Below, piece by piece: positions 41,167-50,301 of a stretch of 64,000 bases of DNA. The notes beneath the pieces are model-generated. The model made no database searches and was not told the origin of the DNA. It saw nothing but the letters and a program-made list of their open reading frames with translations. Position numbers and translations under genes: made by a program. Source of the DNA: Candidatus Delongbacteria bacterium (GTDB taxonomy: Bacteria; CAIWAD01); NCBI GenBank assembly GCA_020634015.1, contig JACKCN010000002.1, forward strand, positions 62,001 through 126,000. Direction: 5' to 3'. How positions within the stretch are numbered: the stretch's first letter is position 1; the number at the start of each line of letters is the position of its first letter.

Positions 41167-41943
41167 ATGGCTGAAATCATCGCACTGGCCAACCAGAAGG
41201 GCGGAGTGGGCAAGACCACGACCGCCGTCAATCTTGCGGCCAGCATCGCCATCGCGGAACGCAATGTGCTGCTGGTGGATCTGGATCCGCAGGCCAACGC
41301 CACGTCCGCACTGGGGGTCGTGCACCAGCATGTGGAAAAGTCGGTCTATGACGCACTGCTGGAGCCCGCCGCCACCTCCGACTGCATCCGCAAGACGGGC
41401 ATCCAGTGGCTGGATCTGCTGCCCAGCCACATGAATCTGGTGGGTGCCCAGATCGAGCTGGTGGGCATGATGGCCCGCGAGTTCCGCCTGCAGAAGGCAC
41501 TGGAAGCGGTGTCCGACCGCTACGAATACATCTTCATCGATTGCCCGCCCAGTCTGGGTCTGCTGACCCTGAACGGACTCAGTGCGGCCGACAGCGTGCT
41601 GGTGCCCATCCAGACCGAATACTTCGCCCTGGAAGGTCTGAGCCAGCTGATGAACACGGTGGAGCTGGTACAGCAGAACCTGAACCCTCGCCTCAAGCTA
41701 CGGGGGATCCTGCTGACCATGTACGACAGCCGGCTGAATCTGAACAATTCGGTGCGGCAGGAGATCGAGAACTATTTCGGCGACAGAGTCTACAAGACCA
41801 TCATCCGCCGCAACGTGAAGCTGGGTGAAGCGCCCAGCCACGGCAAGCCCATTCTGCTGTACGATGCCGGCAGCGCGGGCTCGCAGAATTACATCGCCCT
41901 GGCGGAGGAGTTCCTCAATGAATCACAGCAAGCCGCTCGGTAA
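41167..41943 (+). CDS. parA: chromosome partitioning ATPase ParA/Soj
   Basis: A 258-residue ParA. The deviant Walker A motif KGGVGKTTT is at residues 11-19, and Walker B is FIDCPPSLGLLTLNGL. LNPRLKLRGILLTMYDSR and the DNA-contact region RRNVKLGEAPSHGKPI are typical of chromosomal Soj proteins. The stop lies 26 bases inside parB. It is preceded by a short divergent control region. Confidence 0.96.
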   Translation: MAEIIALANQKGGVGKTTTAVNLAASIAIAERNVLLVDLDPQANATSALGVVHQHVEKSVYDALLEPAATSDCIRKTGIQWLDLLPSHMNLVGAQIELVGMMAREFRLQKALEAVSDRYEYIFIDCPPSLGLLTLNGLSAADSVLVPIQTEYFALEGLSQLMNTVELVQQNLNPRLKLRGILLTMYDSRLNLNNSVRQEIENYFGDRVYKTIIRRNVKLGEAPSHGKPILLYDAGSAGSQNYIALAEEFLNESQQAAR

Positions 41944-42802
41944 GGGACTGGCGGCCCTGATCCCGGACAATCGCACCCCGCGCAGCGAGCACGCGGGCGA
42001 TGAGTCGGTGCGTGAGCTTCCGCTCTCCGAGATCCGTCCCAACGCCGCACAGCCCCGCCGGGAAATGAATTCCGAGGCGCTGACCGAACTGGCCGCCTCG
42101 ATCAAGGTGCACGGTGTGCTGCAGCCGATCCTGGTCTTCGAGGAGCATGGTGCCTACACCATCATCGCCGGAGAACGGCGCTACCGGGCATCCATCCAGT
42201 CGGGGCGCACGCGCATCCCGGCCATCGTGCGGCCACGGCCCGAGCCGCGCGAACTGCTGAAACTGGCCCTGATCGAAAACATCCAGCGCGAGGACCTGGG
42301 TCCGCTGGACCTGGCGGCCAGCTACCGCCAGCTGCTGGACGAGCACGGCATGACCCAGGAGGAACTTGCGGACACGCTGGCCGTAAGCCGTTCCATGATC
42401 ACCAACACCATGCGCCTGCTCAAGCTGCCCGCGGTGATCAAGCTCAGCATCAAGAACGGCGAGTTCAGCGTGGGACACGCCAAGGTGCTGCTGGGAGTGG
42501 CCAGCGACGACGACCGTGTGGCGCTCTGGCATCGCTGCATCAAGAAGCAGCTCTCGGTGCGCCAGCTTGAAGAGTTGGTCACCGCCAATCGCGATGGCGC
42601 GCGCAAGGGCAAGACGGCCACACGCGTTGAAAAGCCCTTCGACCTGCTCGAGGCCGAGGATCGCATGCGCAGCAGCCTGGGCACCCAGGTGCAGATATCC
42701 CCGCGCCGCAAGGGTGGGCTGATCACGATTGAATATTACAGCGGCGAGGAGTTGGACCGGCTGCTTGACATGCTGACCAACGACAGGGATTCCGACCTGT
42801 AG
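41918..42802 (+). CDS. parB: chromosome partitioning protein ParB
   Basis: A 294-residue ParB CTPase and parS-binding protein. It begins KPLGKGLAALIPD. ParB-N includes LPLSEIRPNAAQPRRE and the CTP-binding GERRYRAS box near residue 90. The helix-turn-helix TQEELADTLAVSRSMITNTMRLLKLP lies at about 150-175, and a C-terminal dimer domain ends the protein. GGAGGAG precedes the ATG. The 26-base overlap with parA couples translation. I saw no parS-like TGTTTCACGTGAAACA site in the window. Confidence 0.95.
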   Translation: MNHSKPLGKGLAALIPDNRTPRSEHAGDESVRELPLSEIRPNAAQPRREMNSEALTELAASIKVHGVLQPILVFEEHGAYTIIAGERRYRASIQSGRTRIPAIVRPRPEPRELLKLALIENIQREDLGPLDLAASYRQLLDEHGMTQEELADTLAVSRSMITNTMRLLKLPAVIKLSIKNGEFSVGHAKVLLGVASDDDRVALWHRCIKKQLSVRQLEELVTANRDGARKGKTATRVEKPFDLLEAEDRMRSSLGTQVQISPRRKGGLITIEYYSGEELDRLLDMLTNDRDSDL

Positions 42803-42876
42803 GGGTGTTCCTTCGGGAACCAGGACGGAATTCTGCGCCATGCCCTGCCAGGGGCGACACACACCATGGGGGAAAC

Positions 42877-43710
42877 ATGAGACACATGATTGCACTGCTG
42901 GGGCTGCTGCTGGTCAGCGGCCTGGCCGGAGCACAGGATATTGATTGCGGAGCCGGCAGCGTCAGCTGGACCTATTCGCGGATTCCGTTCCCGCTGGGGT
43001 TCGCCGGCACCATCGCCTTTTCCGGAGACAATCCGGCGGAAGAGCTGGTGAACGGCCTGCCCGTGGTCAATGGTGGAATCCAGGGCGACGGCACGGGAGC
43101 CGAGCAGTTTCTGGCCGTCTCGGCCCGTACTCGCGGCACGGGCCTGGTGGATGCCCTGGTGCTGTATGCCTCATCGGCCACGGCCATGGTGCCAGGACCG
43201 GTGTCTTCGCCCTCAAGCAACACGGGCTGGATCTTCATCTCGGGCGCCAGCGATTTCACCCTGCCCGATTCCACGGCTCTGGACAGCCTTAACCAGGACA
43301 ACGCCCTCGAGTTTCTGAGCTACATCACGGCCGAGCACAAGATCGCCGGGGTGTTCAACTCATTCAGCATTTCCAGCCGCAGCGCGTCCGGTGTGTCCCT
43401 GACATTCGGCAGTGGACTGGGTGCGGACGTGAATGACACCTCCTTCCTGGTCAGCCTGGGCGGAAGCCTGACCCTGTACGCCTTGCCGGGGACTCCGGCG
43501 CTGGCGATTTCGCTGGGCGACAATGGCCTGGAACTGAGCTGGAACCAGGACCCGCTGGCCGACGACTGGCTGGTGGAGGCTGCACCCGAGGCGGGGGCGC
43601 CCTTCCTGCCCCTGCAGGTGGTGGCCAGCCCCGGCCTGGTGCTGGGATTTCCGGCGGCGGACAGTCAGGAACTCTACCGGGTGACGGCCCGCCGCACTCT
43701 GCCCTTCTGA
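42877..43710 (+). CDS. secreted hypothetical protein
   Basis: A 277-residue exported protein. The start at 42877 is just after GGGGG and opens a signal peptide that ends AGAQ (residues about 1-18). The rest is beta-rich, Ser/Gly-rich and has few Cys; it ends with an FN3-like segment (LSWNQDPLADDWLVEA). There is no sorting tail. I recognise no family. It lies 74 bases after parB and 16 before the GlmU-like gene. Confidence 0.7.
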   Translation: MRHMIALLGLLLVSGLAGAQDIDCGAGSVSWTYSRIPFPLGFAGTIAFSGDNPAEELVNGLPVVNGGIQGDGTGAEQFLAVSARTRGTGLVDALVLYASSATAMVPGPVSSPSSNTGWIFISGASDFTLPDSTALDSLNQDNALEFLSYITAEHKIAGVFNSFSISSRSASGVSLTFGSGLGADVNDTSFLVSLGGSLTLYALPGTPALAISLGDNGLELSWNQDPLADDWLVEAAPEAGAPFLPLQVVASPGLVLGFPAADSQELYRVTARRTLPF

Positions 43711-43726
43711 AACCGGGAGCCCCGTG

Positions 43727-44923
43727 ATGCAGTGGATTCTGTTCGAAGACGCCTGCGATGAGTTCTATCCCCTCTGTGAGCTGCGCCCCCAGTGGGAGCT
43801 GCGCACGGGGCTGGGTACTCTGGCCGAGCGACTCACCTGGCGTACGGGAGTGCCCTTCACGGGCTGGCTCTGCCGCAGCGAACTGCTGGACCTGCTGGCT
43901 GAGCGTGGTCTCGAGTCCCCGCATGCCGGCGATGCGCTCTGCGTGAATGCCCGGGTGCTTGAACTGGATCGCGAATCCCTTGACCTGCTTCAGCCGGGCG
44001 AGGCATACGAGCGCGATGGGGCACTGCTTGCCGCCCGTGTGACGCTGCCCGCGGGCTGCCGCACGCCCGAGGGCATCGCGGCGCTGGTCACGAGCAGGCG
44101 ACCGGCGCCTGAACGCTGGAGCCTGGCACACCATCTCTGGGATCTGGTGTGCGACCTGCCCGAGCATCTCGAGTGCGACTGGCGCTGTCACACTCCCCGC
44201 ACTCTGCCGGGCGGACTGCACCCGAGCGTGGTCCTGATGCGTCCTGAGCGAATCAGCCTGGCCGAGGATATCCGACTGGGTGCCTACACGGTCATCGATG
44301 CGCGTCAGGGCCCCGTGCTGATCGAGGAAGGTTGCGAGATCCTGCCCTTCTGCTACATCGAGGGGCCGTGCTTCATCGGACCCAACAGCCGTCTCAAGGC
44401 TCATACGCGGCTCTATGGTGGCTGCCATCTGGGGCCCGTTTCGCGAGTGGCGGGGGAAGTGGCCGAGAGTGTGATCCAGGGTTACAGCAACAAGCAGCAT
44501 GATGGCTTTCTGGGCCACGCCTATCTGGGTGAGTGGTGCAACCTGGGGGCCGACACCAACAACAGCGACCTGAAGAACAACTACGGCAACGTGGTGGTCA
44601 CCCTGAAAGGCCGCCCGGTCAAGACCGGACGGCGCTTCGTGGGGCTGATGATGGGCGATCACAGCAAGACCGCGATCAACACCATGTTCAACACGGGCAC
44701 CGTGGTGGGCATCTTCGCCAACATCTGGGGGGGCGGTTTTCCCCAGACCGAGATCCCGGCCTTCAGCTGGGGCGGCCCTCCCGGGGGCTTCGTGCCTTAC
44801 CGGGTCAACAAGGCACTCGATACGGCACGGGTGGTCATGGACAGGCGGCAGCAAGTACTCAGCCCCGCGATGGCGGCTCTGGCGACCCTGCGATCCGCCG
44901 AAGCGGGACACCGTGAAGACTGA
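43727..44923 (+). CDS. GlmU-like protein: putative sugar nucleotidyltransferase/N-acetyltransferase
   Basis: A 398-residue protein resembling the alternative bacterial GlmU type (UDP-GlcNAc diphosphorylase / glucosamine-1-phosphate N-acetyltransferase) found in Bacteroidota. The N terminus LFEDACDEFYPLCELRPQWELRTG fits that family, not classical GlmU. The C-terminal part from about residue 165 is a left-handed beta-helix of hexapeptide repeats (IRLGAYTVIDARQGPVLIEEG, ending GVCHLGP-like) with GLMMGDHSKTAINTMFNTGT. The start is the ATG at 43727, seven bases after GGGAG, not the GTG three bases earlier. It would feed peptidoglycan precursor supply. Confidence 0.85.
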   Translation: MQWILFEDACDEFYPLCELRPQWELRTGLGTLAERLTWRTGVPFTGWLCRSELLDLLAERGLESPHAGDALCVNARVLELDRESLDLLQPGEAYERDGALLAARVTLPAGCRTPEGIAALVTSRRPAPERWSLAHHLWDLVCDLPEHLECDWRCHTPRTLPGGLHPSVVLMRPERISLAEDIRLGAYTVIDARQGPVLIEEGCEILPFCYIEGPCFIGPNSRLKAHTRLYGGCHLGPVSRVAGEVAESVIQGYSNKQHDGFLGHAYLGEWCNLGADTNNSDLKNNYGNVVVTLKGRPVKTGRRFVGLMMGDHSKTAINTMFNTGTVVGIFANIWGGGFPQTEIPAFSWGGPPGGFVPYRVNKALDTARVVMDRRQQVLSPAMAALATLRSAEAGHRED

Positions 44924-46421
44924 GGCCCGGGGAAACACGACCCAGCCGGGTTACGGCACTCTGACCGCAGCGGCCCTCGAGGAACTGCGCTCTCTGCTGG
45001 GGCCACAGTCGCTGATCGAGGACTCCAGGCGCGAAGCCTACGCCGAGGATGAGCTGAAACGATCGTTCCTGCCGGATCTGGTCGTCGAGCCCCGCGCGGT
45101 GGAGGAAATCTGCTCCCTGATGCGCTGGGCGAACCGGCATCGCATACCCGTGACACCGCGTGGGGCGGGTACAGGATTGTCCGGAGGTGCTTTGCCGGTT
45201 TACGGCGGAGTGGTACTTTCGCTCCGGCGATTCGATCGCATCCTTGACATCGATCCGGTAAACCAGATCGCGGTGGTGGAACCCGGCGTGATCAACCGGG
45301 ACCTGCAGCGTGCCGTGGAAGCGCGCGGATTGTTCTACCCGCCGGACCCATCCAGCAATGATTCAAGCTGTATCGGCGGGAACATCGCCGAGGATGCGGG
45401 CGGACCGCGGTGCTACAAGTACGGGACCACGCGACAGTGGGTCCTGCAACTTGAGGTGGTGTTGCCGGACGGCCAGTGCGCCACACTGGGAGTGCGCACG
45501 CGCAAAGGTGTCGTCGGATATGATCTCAAGGATCTTGTGATCGGCAGCGAAGGCACGCTGGGCATCATCACCCGGGCGGTGCTGCGCCTGGTGTCGCTGC
45601 CGGAAGCCACTCGCACACTGTTGGCACTGTTTCCGGACTTCCGCAGCGCATCGTCCCTGGTGGCTCGCCTGGCGGGCACAGGACTGGTGCCGAGTGCGCT
45701 GGAATTCATGGACGAGCGCTCGCTGGATCTGGTCCGCGCGACCTTGCCGCTGCAGCTGCCCGACAGCTGCCGTGCGGTGTTGCTGCTGGAAGTCGATGGC
45801 TCGGAAGCGGCACTGGACGCCCAGTCCGAAGCGCTGGGGGCCTGTTGTCTGGCCGCGGGCGCGCTGGACATCCTGGTGGCCCAGGGCGGCGAGAAACGCG
45901 AACGGCTCTGGGAAGTGCGACGCTCGCTGAGCCGGGTCACGCGCAAGGCATTCGCACAGAAGCTGAGCGAAGACGTGGTGGTGCCCGTCGACCGCATCGT
46001 GGACTATCTGGGGCGCGCCCGGGAACTGGGCGATGGGGCGGGCCTGACCGTGCTGGGTTACGGGCATCTGGGCGACGGCAATATCCACGTGAATGTGCTG
46101 TCGGCCATTGAAGGCGCACCGGAACGACGGAAGATGCAGGTGCTGGTGGGCAGACTGTTCGAACTGGCCCTGTCCATGGGGGGCACCATCAGCGGCGAGC
46201 ACGGTGTCGGTTGCGCCAAGCAGCCCTGGATCTCACTGGAGATTCCGCCGGTGCTGATGGAATTGCAGAAAAATGTAAAACGGTTGCTGGACCCCAATCT
46301 GGTCCTCAACCCGGGTAAAATGTTCGACTGGCCGGCACCGGGAGCGGCGGAGAGACTGGGTCTGGACCTTGTCCCGCAGCTGACGGCGGAGGCTTCAAAT
46401 CTTTCAGGAAGGCAATCATGA
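44913..46421 (+). CDS. FAD-linked oxidase, GlcD type
   Basis: A 502-residue flavoprotein oxidase/dehydrogenase of the GlcD/D-lactate dehydrogenase type. The FAD-binding PCMH domain shows PVTPRGAGTGLSGGALP, PDPSSNDSSCIGGNIAEDAGGPRCYKYG and GSEGTLGIIT. The C-terminal half has GYGHLGDGNIHVNV, with the metal-binding His pair, and GTISGEHGVGCAKQPW. It starts at a GTG that overlaps the GlmU-like gene by 11 bases, and its stop overlaps pal (ATGA). glcE and glcF partners are absent. Substrate is a 2-hydroxy acid of uncertain identity. Confidence 0.9.
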   Translation: MKTEARGNTTQPGYGTLTAAALEELRSLLGPQSLIEDSRREAYAEDELKRSFLPDLVVEPRAVEEICSLMRWANRHRIPVTPRGAGTGLSGGALPVYGGVVLSLRRFDRILDIDPVNQIAVVEPGVINRDLQRAVEARGLFYPPDPSSNDSSCIGGNIAEDAGGPRCYKYGTTRQWVLQLEVVLPDGQCATLGVRTRKGVVGYDLKDLVIGSEGTLGIITRAVLRLVSLPEATRTLLALFPDFRSASSLVARLAGTGLVPSALEFMDERSLDLVRATLPLQLPDSCRAVLLLEVDGSEAALDAQSEALGACCLAAGALDILVAQGGEKRERLWEVRRSLSRVTRKAFAQKLSEDVVVPVDRIVDYLGRARELGDGAGLTVLGYGHLGDGNIHVNVLSAIEGAPERRKMQVLVGRLFELALSMGGTISGEHGVGCAKQPWISLEIPPVLMELQKNVKRLLDPNLVLNPGKMFDWPAPGAAERLGLDLVPQLTAEASNLSGRQS

Positions 46422-47032
46422 AATCCCTTACCCTTCGTACCGGGGCACTCGCCCTCTCCCTGCTGCTGGTGATCGGCCTCAGCTCCTGCGGCAACAAGAA
46501 GCGTCTGGCCGACGAGACCGCAGCTGCCGAAGCTGCCGCTCGTGCCGCTGCCGCCGCCAAGTTCACTGCTGACAGCCTGGCCCAGGTTCAGGCCACCGCC
46601 GACAGTCTGGCCGCCGTTGCCGCCGAGCTGAAGGCCAAGGCTGACGAAGAGGCCCGCATGGCCGCCCAGAAGAAGGCCGAAGAGCTGCAGGCCGCGCTGG
46701 CCAGCATGCAGACCGTGTACTTCGATTTTGACAAGTACAACCTGCGCAACGACACCCGCACCAAGCTGGAAGCCAATGCGGGCGTGATGACCGCCAACAC
46801 CGAGCTGAGCGTGATGATCGAAGGTCATTGCGACGAGAACGGCAGTGACTCCTACAACTTCGCCCTCGGCGATCGTCGTGCCAACGCCGCCAAGGATTAC
46901 CTGGTGAACATGGGCATCGATGCCAGCCGCCTGCGGACCATCTCCTACGGCAAGTCCCGTCCCGTGGCCGTCGGCGAAGGCGAAGAATTCTGGAAGCAGA
47001 ATCGTCGCTGCGAATTCACGTCCGGCAAGTAA
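46418..47032 (+). CDS. pal: peptidoglycan-associated lipoprotein Pal (OmpA-like)
   Basis: A 204-residue outer-membrane lipoprotein. The signal peptide ends in lipobox LSSC near residue 24. An Ala/Lys/Glu-rich coiled coil of about 70 residues follows, much longer than in E. coli Pal. The OmpA-like peptidoglycan-binding domain (about 97-204) starts TVYFDFDKYNLRND and has the EGHCDENGSDSYNFALGDRRANAAKDYL motif. It is translationally coupled to the oxidase gene. Two hairpins separate it from tolQ. Confidence 0.95.
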   Translation: MKSLTLRTGALALSLLLVIGLSSCGNKKRLADETAAAEAAARAAAAAKFTADSLAQVQATADSLAAVAAELKAKADEEARMAAQKKAEELQAALASMQTVYFDFDKYNLRNDTRTKLEANAGVMTANTELSVMIEGHCDENGSDSYNFALGDRRANAAKDYLVNMGIDASRLRTISYGKSRPVAVGEGEEFWKQNRRCEFTSGK

Positions 47033-47041
47033 GTCCAGTAT

Positions 47042-47067
47042 CGGGTCGCCCCTCCCGGGGCGACCCG
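47042..47067 (+). terminator. GC-rich hairpin after pal, no T tract
   Basis: An 11-base-pair perfect stem CGGGTCGCCCC/GGGGCGACCCG with loop TCCC lies directly after pal. The following TTCTGAAG is not a T tract. It may stabilise the pal mRNA 3' end or assist the terminator just downstream. Confidence 0.55.
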
Positions 47068-47075
47068 TTCTGAAG

Positions 47076-47098
47076 CTGTCCCTTCGGGGACAGTTTTT
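47076..47098 (+). terminator. intrinsic terminator with UUCG tetraloop
   Basis: The 7-base-pair stem CTGTCCC/GGGACAG is capped by TTCG, an unusually stable tetraloop, and followed by five T residues. It would reduce pal-to-tolQ read-through and make tolQ expression lower than pal. Confidence 0.85.
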
Positions 47099-47124
47099 CC
47101 ATCCGGGGAAAAGGGCCTGCCTCC

Positions 47125-47784
47125 ATGCACCTGCTTCAATTCGTCCGCGACGCGTCCCTGTTTTCCCAAGGCATCCTTGTTCTGCTGGTTCTGCTTTCGG
47201 TGGTCTCCTGGGCTCTGATCCTCGACCGTATCCTCTATTTCGTCAAGGCCCGCAAAGCCGGTGAAGACTTCGCCGATGCCGCCCTGCAGAGTCCCGGCCT
47301 CTCCGATCTGCTGCAACTGGTTGCCTACCATGGGGATGCTCCCGCCGCGCGCATGCTCGAGGATGCGGCTGCCGGGCTGGCCCGTCGCATGGGCTCGCCA
47401 CTTTCGGCCACGGCCAACGACTGGGAGCGCCAGCTCCAGAGCCGAGGTCTGGCCGAGATGGAACAAGCTGAGCGCGGATTGGGTTTTCTGGCTACCGTCA
47501 GCTCCGCCAGTCCCTTCATCGGATTGCTGGGGACCGTGTGGGGCGTGATGGTGGCCTTCCTGCGCATCGGCAGCCATTCGGGCCAGGCGATGCTGGAGGT
47601 GGTGGGGCCCGGCATCGCCGAAGCCCTGATCGCCACGGTGGCCGGGTTGGCCACCGCGATTCCGGCCACCATCGCCTACAACTTCTTCAGCGCCCTGTCC
47701 ACGCAACAGCGTCGACGTCTGGAGGAGATGGCCGGCCAGGTTGAAGGACTCAGCCGTGCAGCCCGCGAGGACCGATCCCGATGA
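47125..47784 (+). CDS. tolQ: TolQ/ExbB-family proton channel protein
   Basis: A 219-residue inner-membrane protein with three membrane segments at about 12-35, 125-150 and 165-190. FLATVSSASPFIGLLGTVWGVMVAF and GIAEALIATVAGLATAIPATIAYNFF are the TolQ/ExbB ion channel helices. With TolR it forms the proton-driven motor of the Tol system. The stop overlaps tolR by four bases. It follows the hairpins after pal. Confidence 0.95.
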   Translation: MHLLQFVRDASLFSQGILVLLVLLSVVSWALILDRILYFVKARKAGEDFADAALQSPGLSDLLQLVAYHGDAPAARMLEDAAAGLARRMGSPLSATANDWERQLQSRGLAEMEQAERGLGFLATVSSASPFIGLLGTVWGVMVAFLRIGSHSGQAMLEVVGPGIAEALIATVAGLATAIPATIAYNFFSALSTQQRRRLEEMAGQVEGLSRAAREDRSR

Positions 47785-48209
47785 AACTGCCCGAAGGGCG
47801 CGCGCCGCTCTCGGAAATCAATGTGACTCCCCTGGTGGACGTGTTTCTGGTGCTGTTGGTGATCTTCATGATCACGGCGCCTGTGCTGCGTCACGCCTTC
47901 GAGCTCTCTCTGCCCACCGCGGCCACCACTCCCACCGCAACCAAGGACGGCCTGACCGTGCGCCTGGATGGAAAAGGGACCCTCATGGTGGAAGATGCCC
48001 CCATCGAGCGCAGCGAACTGGCCGCCTTTCTGACGGACTGGCGGGCCGCATCACCCGATGCACACGCGGTCTACATCGAGGCGGATGCCAGCATCGCCTA
48101 TGGCGAGGTGGTGCGTCTGCTGGATGATATCCGTTCCGCGGGCATCAGCGACGTGGGCATCGTCACCCGCCCCGGTGCACGTGAGACCACCAATGGGCCG
48201 TCCCGGTGA
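47781..48209 (+). CDS. tolR: TolR/ExbD-family protein
   Basis: A 142-residue protein. INVTPLVDVFLVLLVIFMITAPV is the single membrane helix with the conserved protonatable Asp. The periplasmic domain contains DWRAASPDAHAVYIEADASIAYGEVVRLLDDIRSAG. It overlaps tolQ at its start and the TonB/TolA-like gene at its stop (GTGA). Confidence 0.95.
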   Translation: MKLPEGRAPLSEINVTPLVDVFLVLLVIFMITAPVLRHAFELSLPTAATTPTATKDGLTVRLDGKGTLMVEDAPIERSELAAFLTDWRAASPDAHAVYIEADASIAYGEVVRLLDDIRSAGISDVGIVTRPGARETTNGPSR

Positions 48210-48958
48210 GCGCGCGCCTGCCCCGTGGCCTGCTGCTGCTCTCACTGTTGTGTCACATTCTGGCGCTGGCCGGACTTCAGTACTGGGGCATGGAATCCCG
48301 TGTGCCGGACATGCCCGAGATGAACCTGCGCATGGTGCAGCTGGTCGGTGGAGGCAACAATCGTCCCGGGTGGGTGCGCCCTCCGGATGCGGCCCCGGCA
48401 CCCCCGAGCAGCCCGGTCCAGGAACCGGTTGCCGAACCCCTGACCACACCGGCCCGGCCCACTCCCCGGGATGTCGCGGTGGCGCCGGCGGTGGAGCCGT
48501 CACCCGCTGTGATCCAGGAACCGGCATCCGTGGCAACGGAAACTCCGCGGGAAGAAACTCCCGTATCCGAGACGGCAGTCAGCGGCCAGGGCACCGATAC
48601 CCAGGCCACCACGCAGACACCTTCCCGCACGGTGGACCGACCGGGTCCCAAGGGACCGGGTGTGGACATGACCAGCGACAACACGGGCAACCCGGGCATC
48701 AGCAACTGGTTGCGCCGGAATCAGGCCGTGATCTATCGCAATTTCCGCTATCCGGCCCGCAACAGTGGGCGCGCGGTCGTGTATCATTTCATCGTCCAGG
48801 CCAACGGGACCATCAGCGAACCCGAGTTGCGCCGTGAATCGGGCGACCCGGTTCTGGATCACGCCGGTCTGGTGGCCGTGCGCAGCAGCCAGCTCTCGCC
48901 CCTGCCGCCGGATTCGCGGCTGAAGGCGCTGGGCGTCACCATCACATTCAGGGATTGA
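48206..48958 (+). CDS. TonB/TolA-type energy-transducing protein
   Basis: A 250-residue protein with a GTG start coupled to tolR. One N-terminal membrane helix (about 8-25) is followed by a Pro/Glu/Val-rich periplasmic linker (about 55-145) and a C-terminal TonB fold. The latter includes NFRYPARNSGRAVVYHFIVQANGTISEPEL and a final SPLPPDSRLKALGVTITFRD. Its place between tolR and tolB makes it the TolA equivalent, though the C-terminal domain looks like TonB. The Pro-rich linker would span the periplasm. Confidence 0.88.
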   Translation: MSARLPRGLLLLSLLCHILALAGLQYWGMESRVPDMPEMNLRMVQLVGGGNNRPGWVRPPDAAPAPPSSPVQEPVAEPLTTPARPTPRDVAVAPAVEPSPAVIQEPASVATETPREETPVSETAVSGQGTDTQATTQTPSRTVDRPGPKGPGVDMTSDNTGNPGISNWLRRNQAVIYRNFRYPARNSGRAVVYHFIVQANGTISEPELRRESGDPVLDHAGLVAVRSSQLSPLPPDSRLKALGVTITFRD

Positions 48959-48960
48959 AC

Positions 48961-50301
48961 ATGAGTCGTCGGGAAATGGGACAGTGGCTGGCTTTGCTGG
49001 TCCTCTTGCTGTTGGGGTCGGCTCCTCTGGCCCTGCATGCCCAGGACGGATTGCCCGACGAGATTCCCGAAGTGGCCATCGAGATCCAGGCCAGTCAGTA
49101 CTTCCGCCCGGCCCTCCAGTTCGCCTGGAATGACACCAGCGCGGCCTTCGTGCCCTTCCGTGATCGCCTGCGGCTGGGGCTGGAACTCTCGGGCAGCCTG
49201 CTGATCCTTGGCGAAGACGCGCTGGACACGCTCAGCGGCAAGGGCAGCTCGACCCCCGAAGCCCGTTGGGGCAGCATCACCGTGCTGCACCCGGACAAGC
49301 CCCGCGTGAACGGGGAAGAGCTGGGCATCAAGGTGGGTCTGCGTGATCGTCAGGACCGCAAGGACTTCGCCCACTGGACCATGAACTGGACCCCCGAGCG
49401 TGCGGATGCCGCCGCCGACAGCCTGGTGGACGCGATCCTGTATCTGTTGACGGGACGGACATCGCTGGTGGACAGCCGCATCATCATGGCCCGGCGCGGA
49501 CGCGAGGGCGACAACATCTTCCTGTGTGACCACTACGGAAGCGGACTGCGGCCACTGACATTCACTCCCAGCCCCAAGTTCAGCCCGCGTCTCTCACCCG
49601 ATGGCCGCTGGCTGGTCTATGGAGTCGTGCGTGATCCAGGAGGCGCGGACCTGTTCATCCAGCAGATCGACAACCAGCTGAATCCGGTTGGCTCTCCCGA
49701 ACCGCTGCTCACGGGGCCCGAGTCGGATTCGTCGCCGGCCTGGTCTCCCGATGGACGCTGGCTGGCCTGTGCGTCCACGCGCAATGGCAACACGGATCTC
49801 TATCTGCTGCCAATGGAAAACGGCCGGATCAACGGCAGCGAGCGCCGGATCACATTCGACAGCGCCATTGACACCTCGCCCTCCTGGTCACCCGATGGGC
49901 GCTATCTGGTCTTCTGCAGTGATCGCAGCGGCGGCCTGCAGATCTACCGGATTTCCGTGGACGGACTGGAGACCGAACGCCTGAGCTGGTTCGGTTATGC
50001 CAATGACTGTCCCGACTGGTCGCCCGATGGCGACTGGATCACGTTCGTGACCCGCGAACGCAAGGGATTCCAGCTGGCGATGATGCGCACCGACGGCAGC
50101 GAAGCAATGAAACTGACCGACGAACCGGGCAACCATTTCAATCCGGTGTGGAGCCCCGACGGCACCCAGATCGCCTACAGCTGGAATGGAGTGGCCTGGA
50201 TCACCTTCGCCGATGGCAGCGGCCGTCGCCGGCTGTGTGCGGGCAATGGCGCCAGCCCCGACTGGAGCACGGGACCACGCACGCGAGAAGGTCAACGATG
50301 A
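48961..50301 (+). CDS. tolB: TolB, Tol-Pal system beta-propeller protein
   Basis: A 446-residue periplasmic protein. A signal peptide ends near LHAQ (about 24). An N-terminal alpha/beta domain (about 30-165) is followed by six WD40-like PD40 blades with repeated SPDGRWLV, SPAWSPDGRWLAC, SPSWSPDGRYLVF and NPVWSPDGTQIAYSW. TolB links Pal to the TolA motor. The start is the ATG two bases after the upstream stop, six bases from AGGGA. The stop overlaps the CDF gene. Confidence 0.94.
   Translation: MSRREMGQWLALLVLLLLGSAPLALHAQDGLPDEIPEVAIEIQASQYFRPALQFAWNDTSAAFVPFRDRLRLGLELSGSLLILGEDALDTLSGKGSSTPEARWGSITVLHPDKPRVNGEELGIKVGLRDRQDRKDFAHWTMNWTPERADAAADSLVDAILYLLTGRTSLVDSRIIMARRGREGDNIFLCDHYGSGLRPLTFTPSPKFSPRLSPDGRWLVYGVVRDPGGADLFIQQIDNQLNPVGSPEPLLTGPESDSSPAWSPDGRWLACASTRNGNTDLYLLPMENGRINGSERRITFDSAIDTSPSWSPDGRYLVFCSDRSGGLQIYRISVDGLETERLSWFGYANDCPDWSPDGDWITFVTRERKGFQLAMMRTDGSEAMKLTDEPGNHFNPVWSPDGTQIAYSWNGVAWITFADGSGRRRLCAGNGASPDWSTGPRTREGQR

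Noticed and set aside
41167..42802. parS site near parAB
   Set aside because: I found no sequence close to TGTTTCACGTGAAACA by eye in the window.
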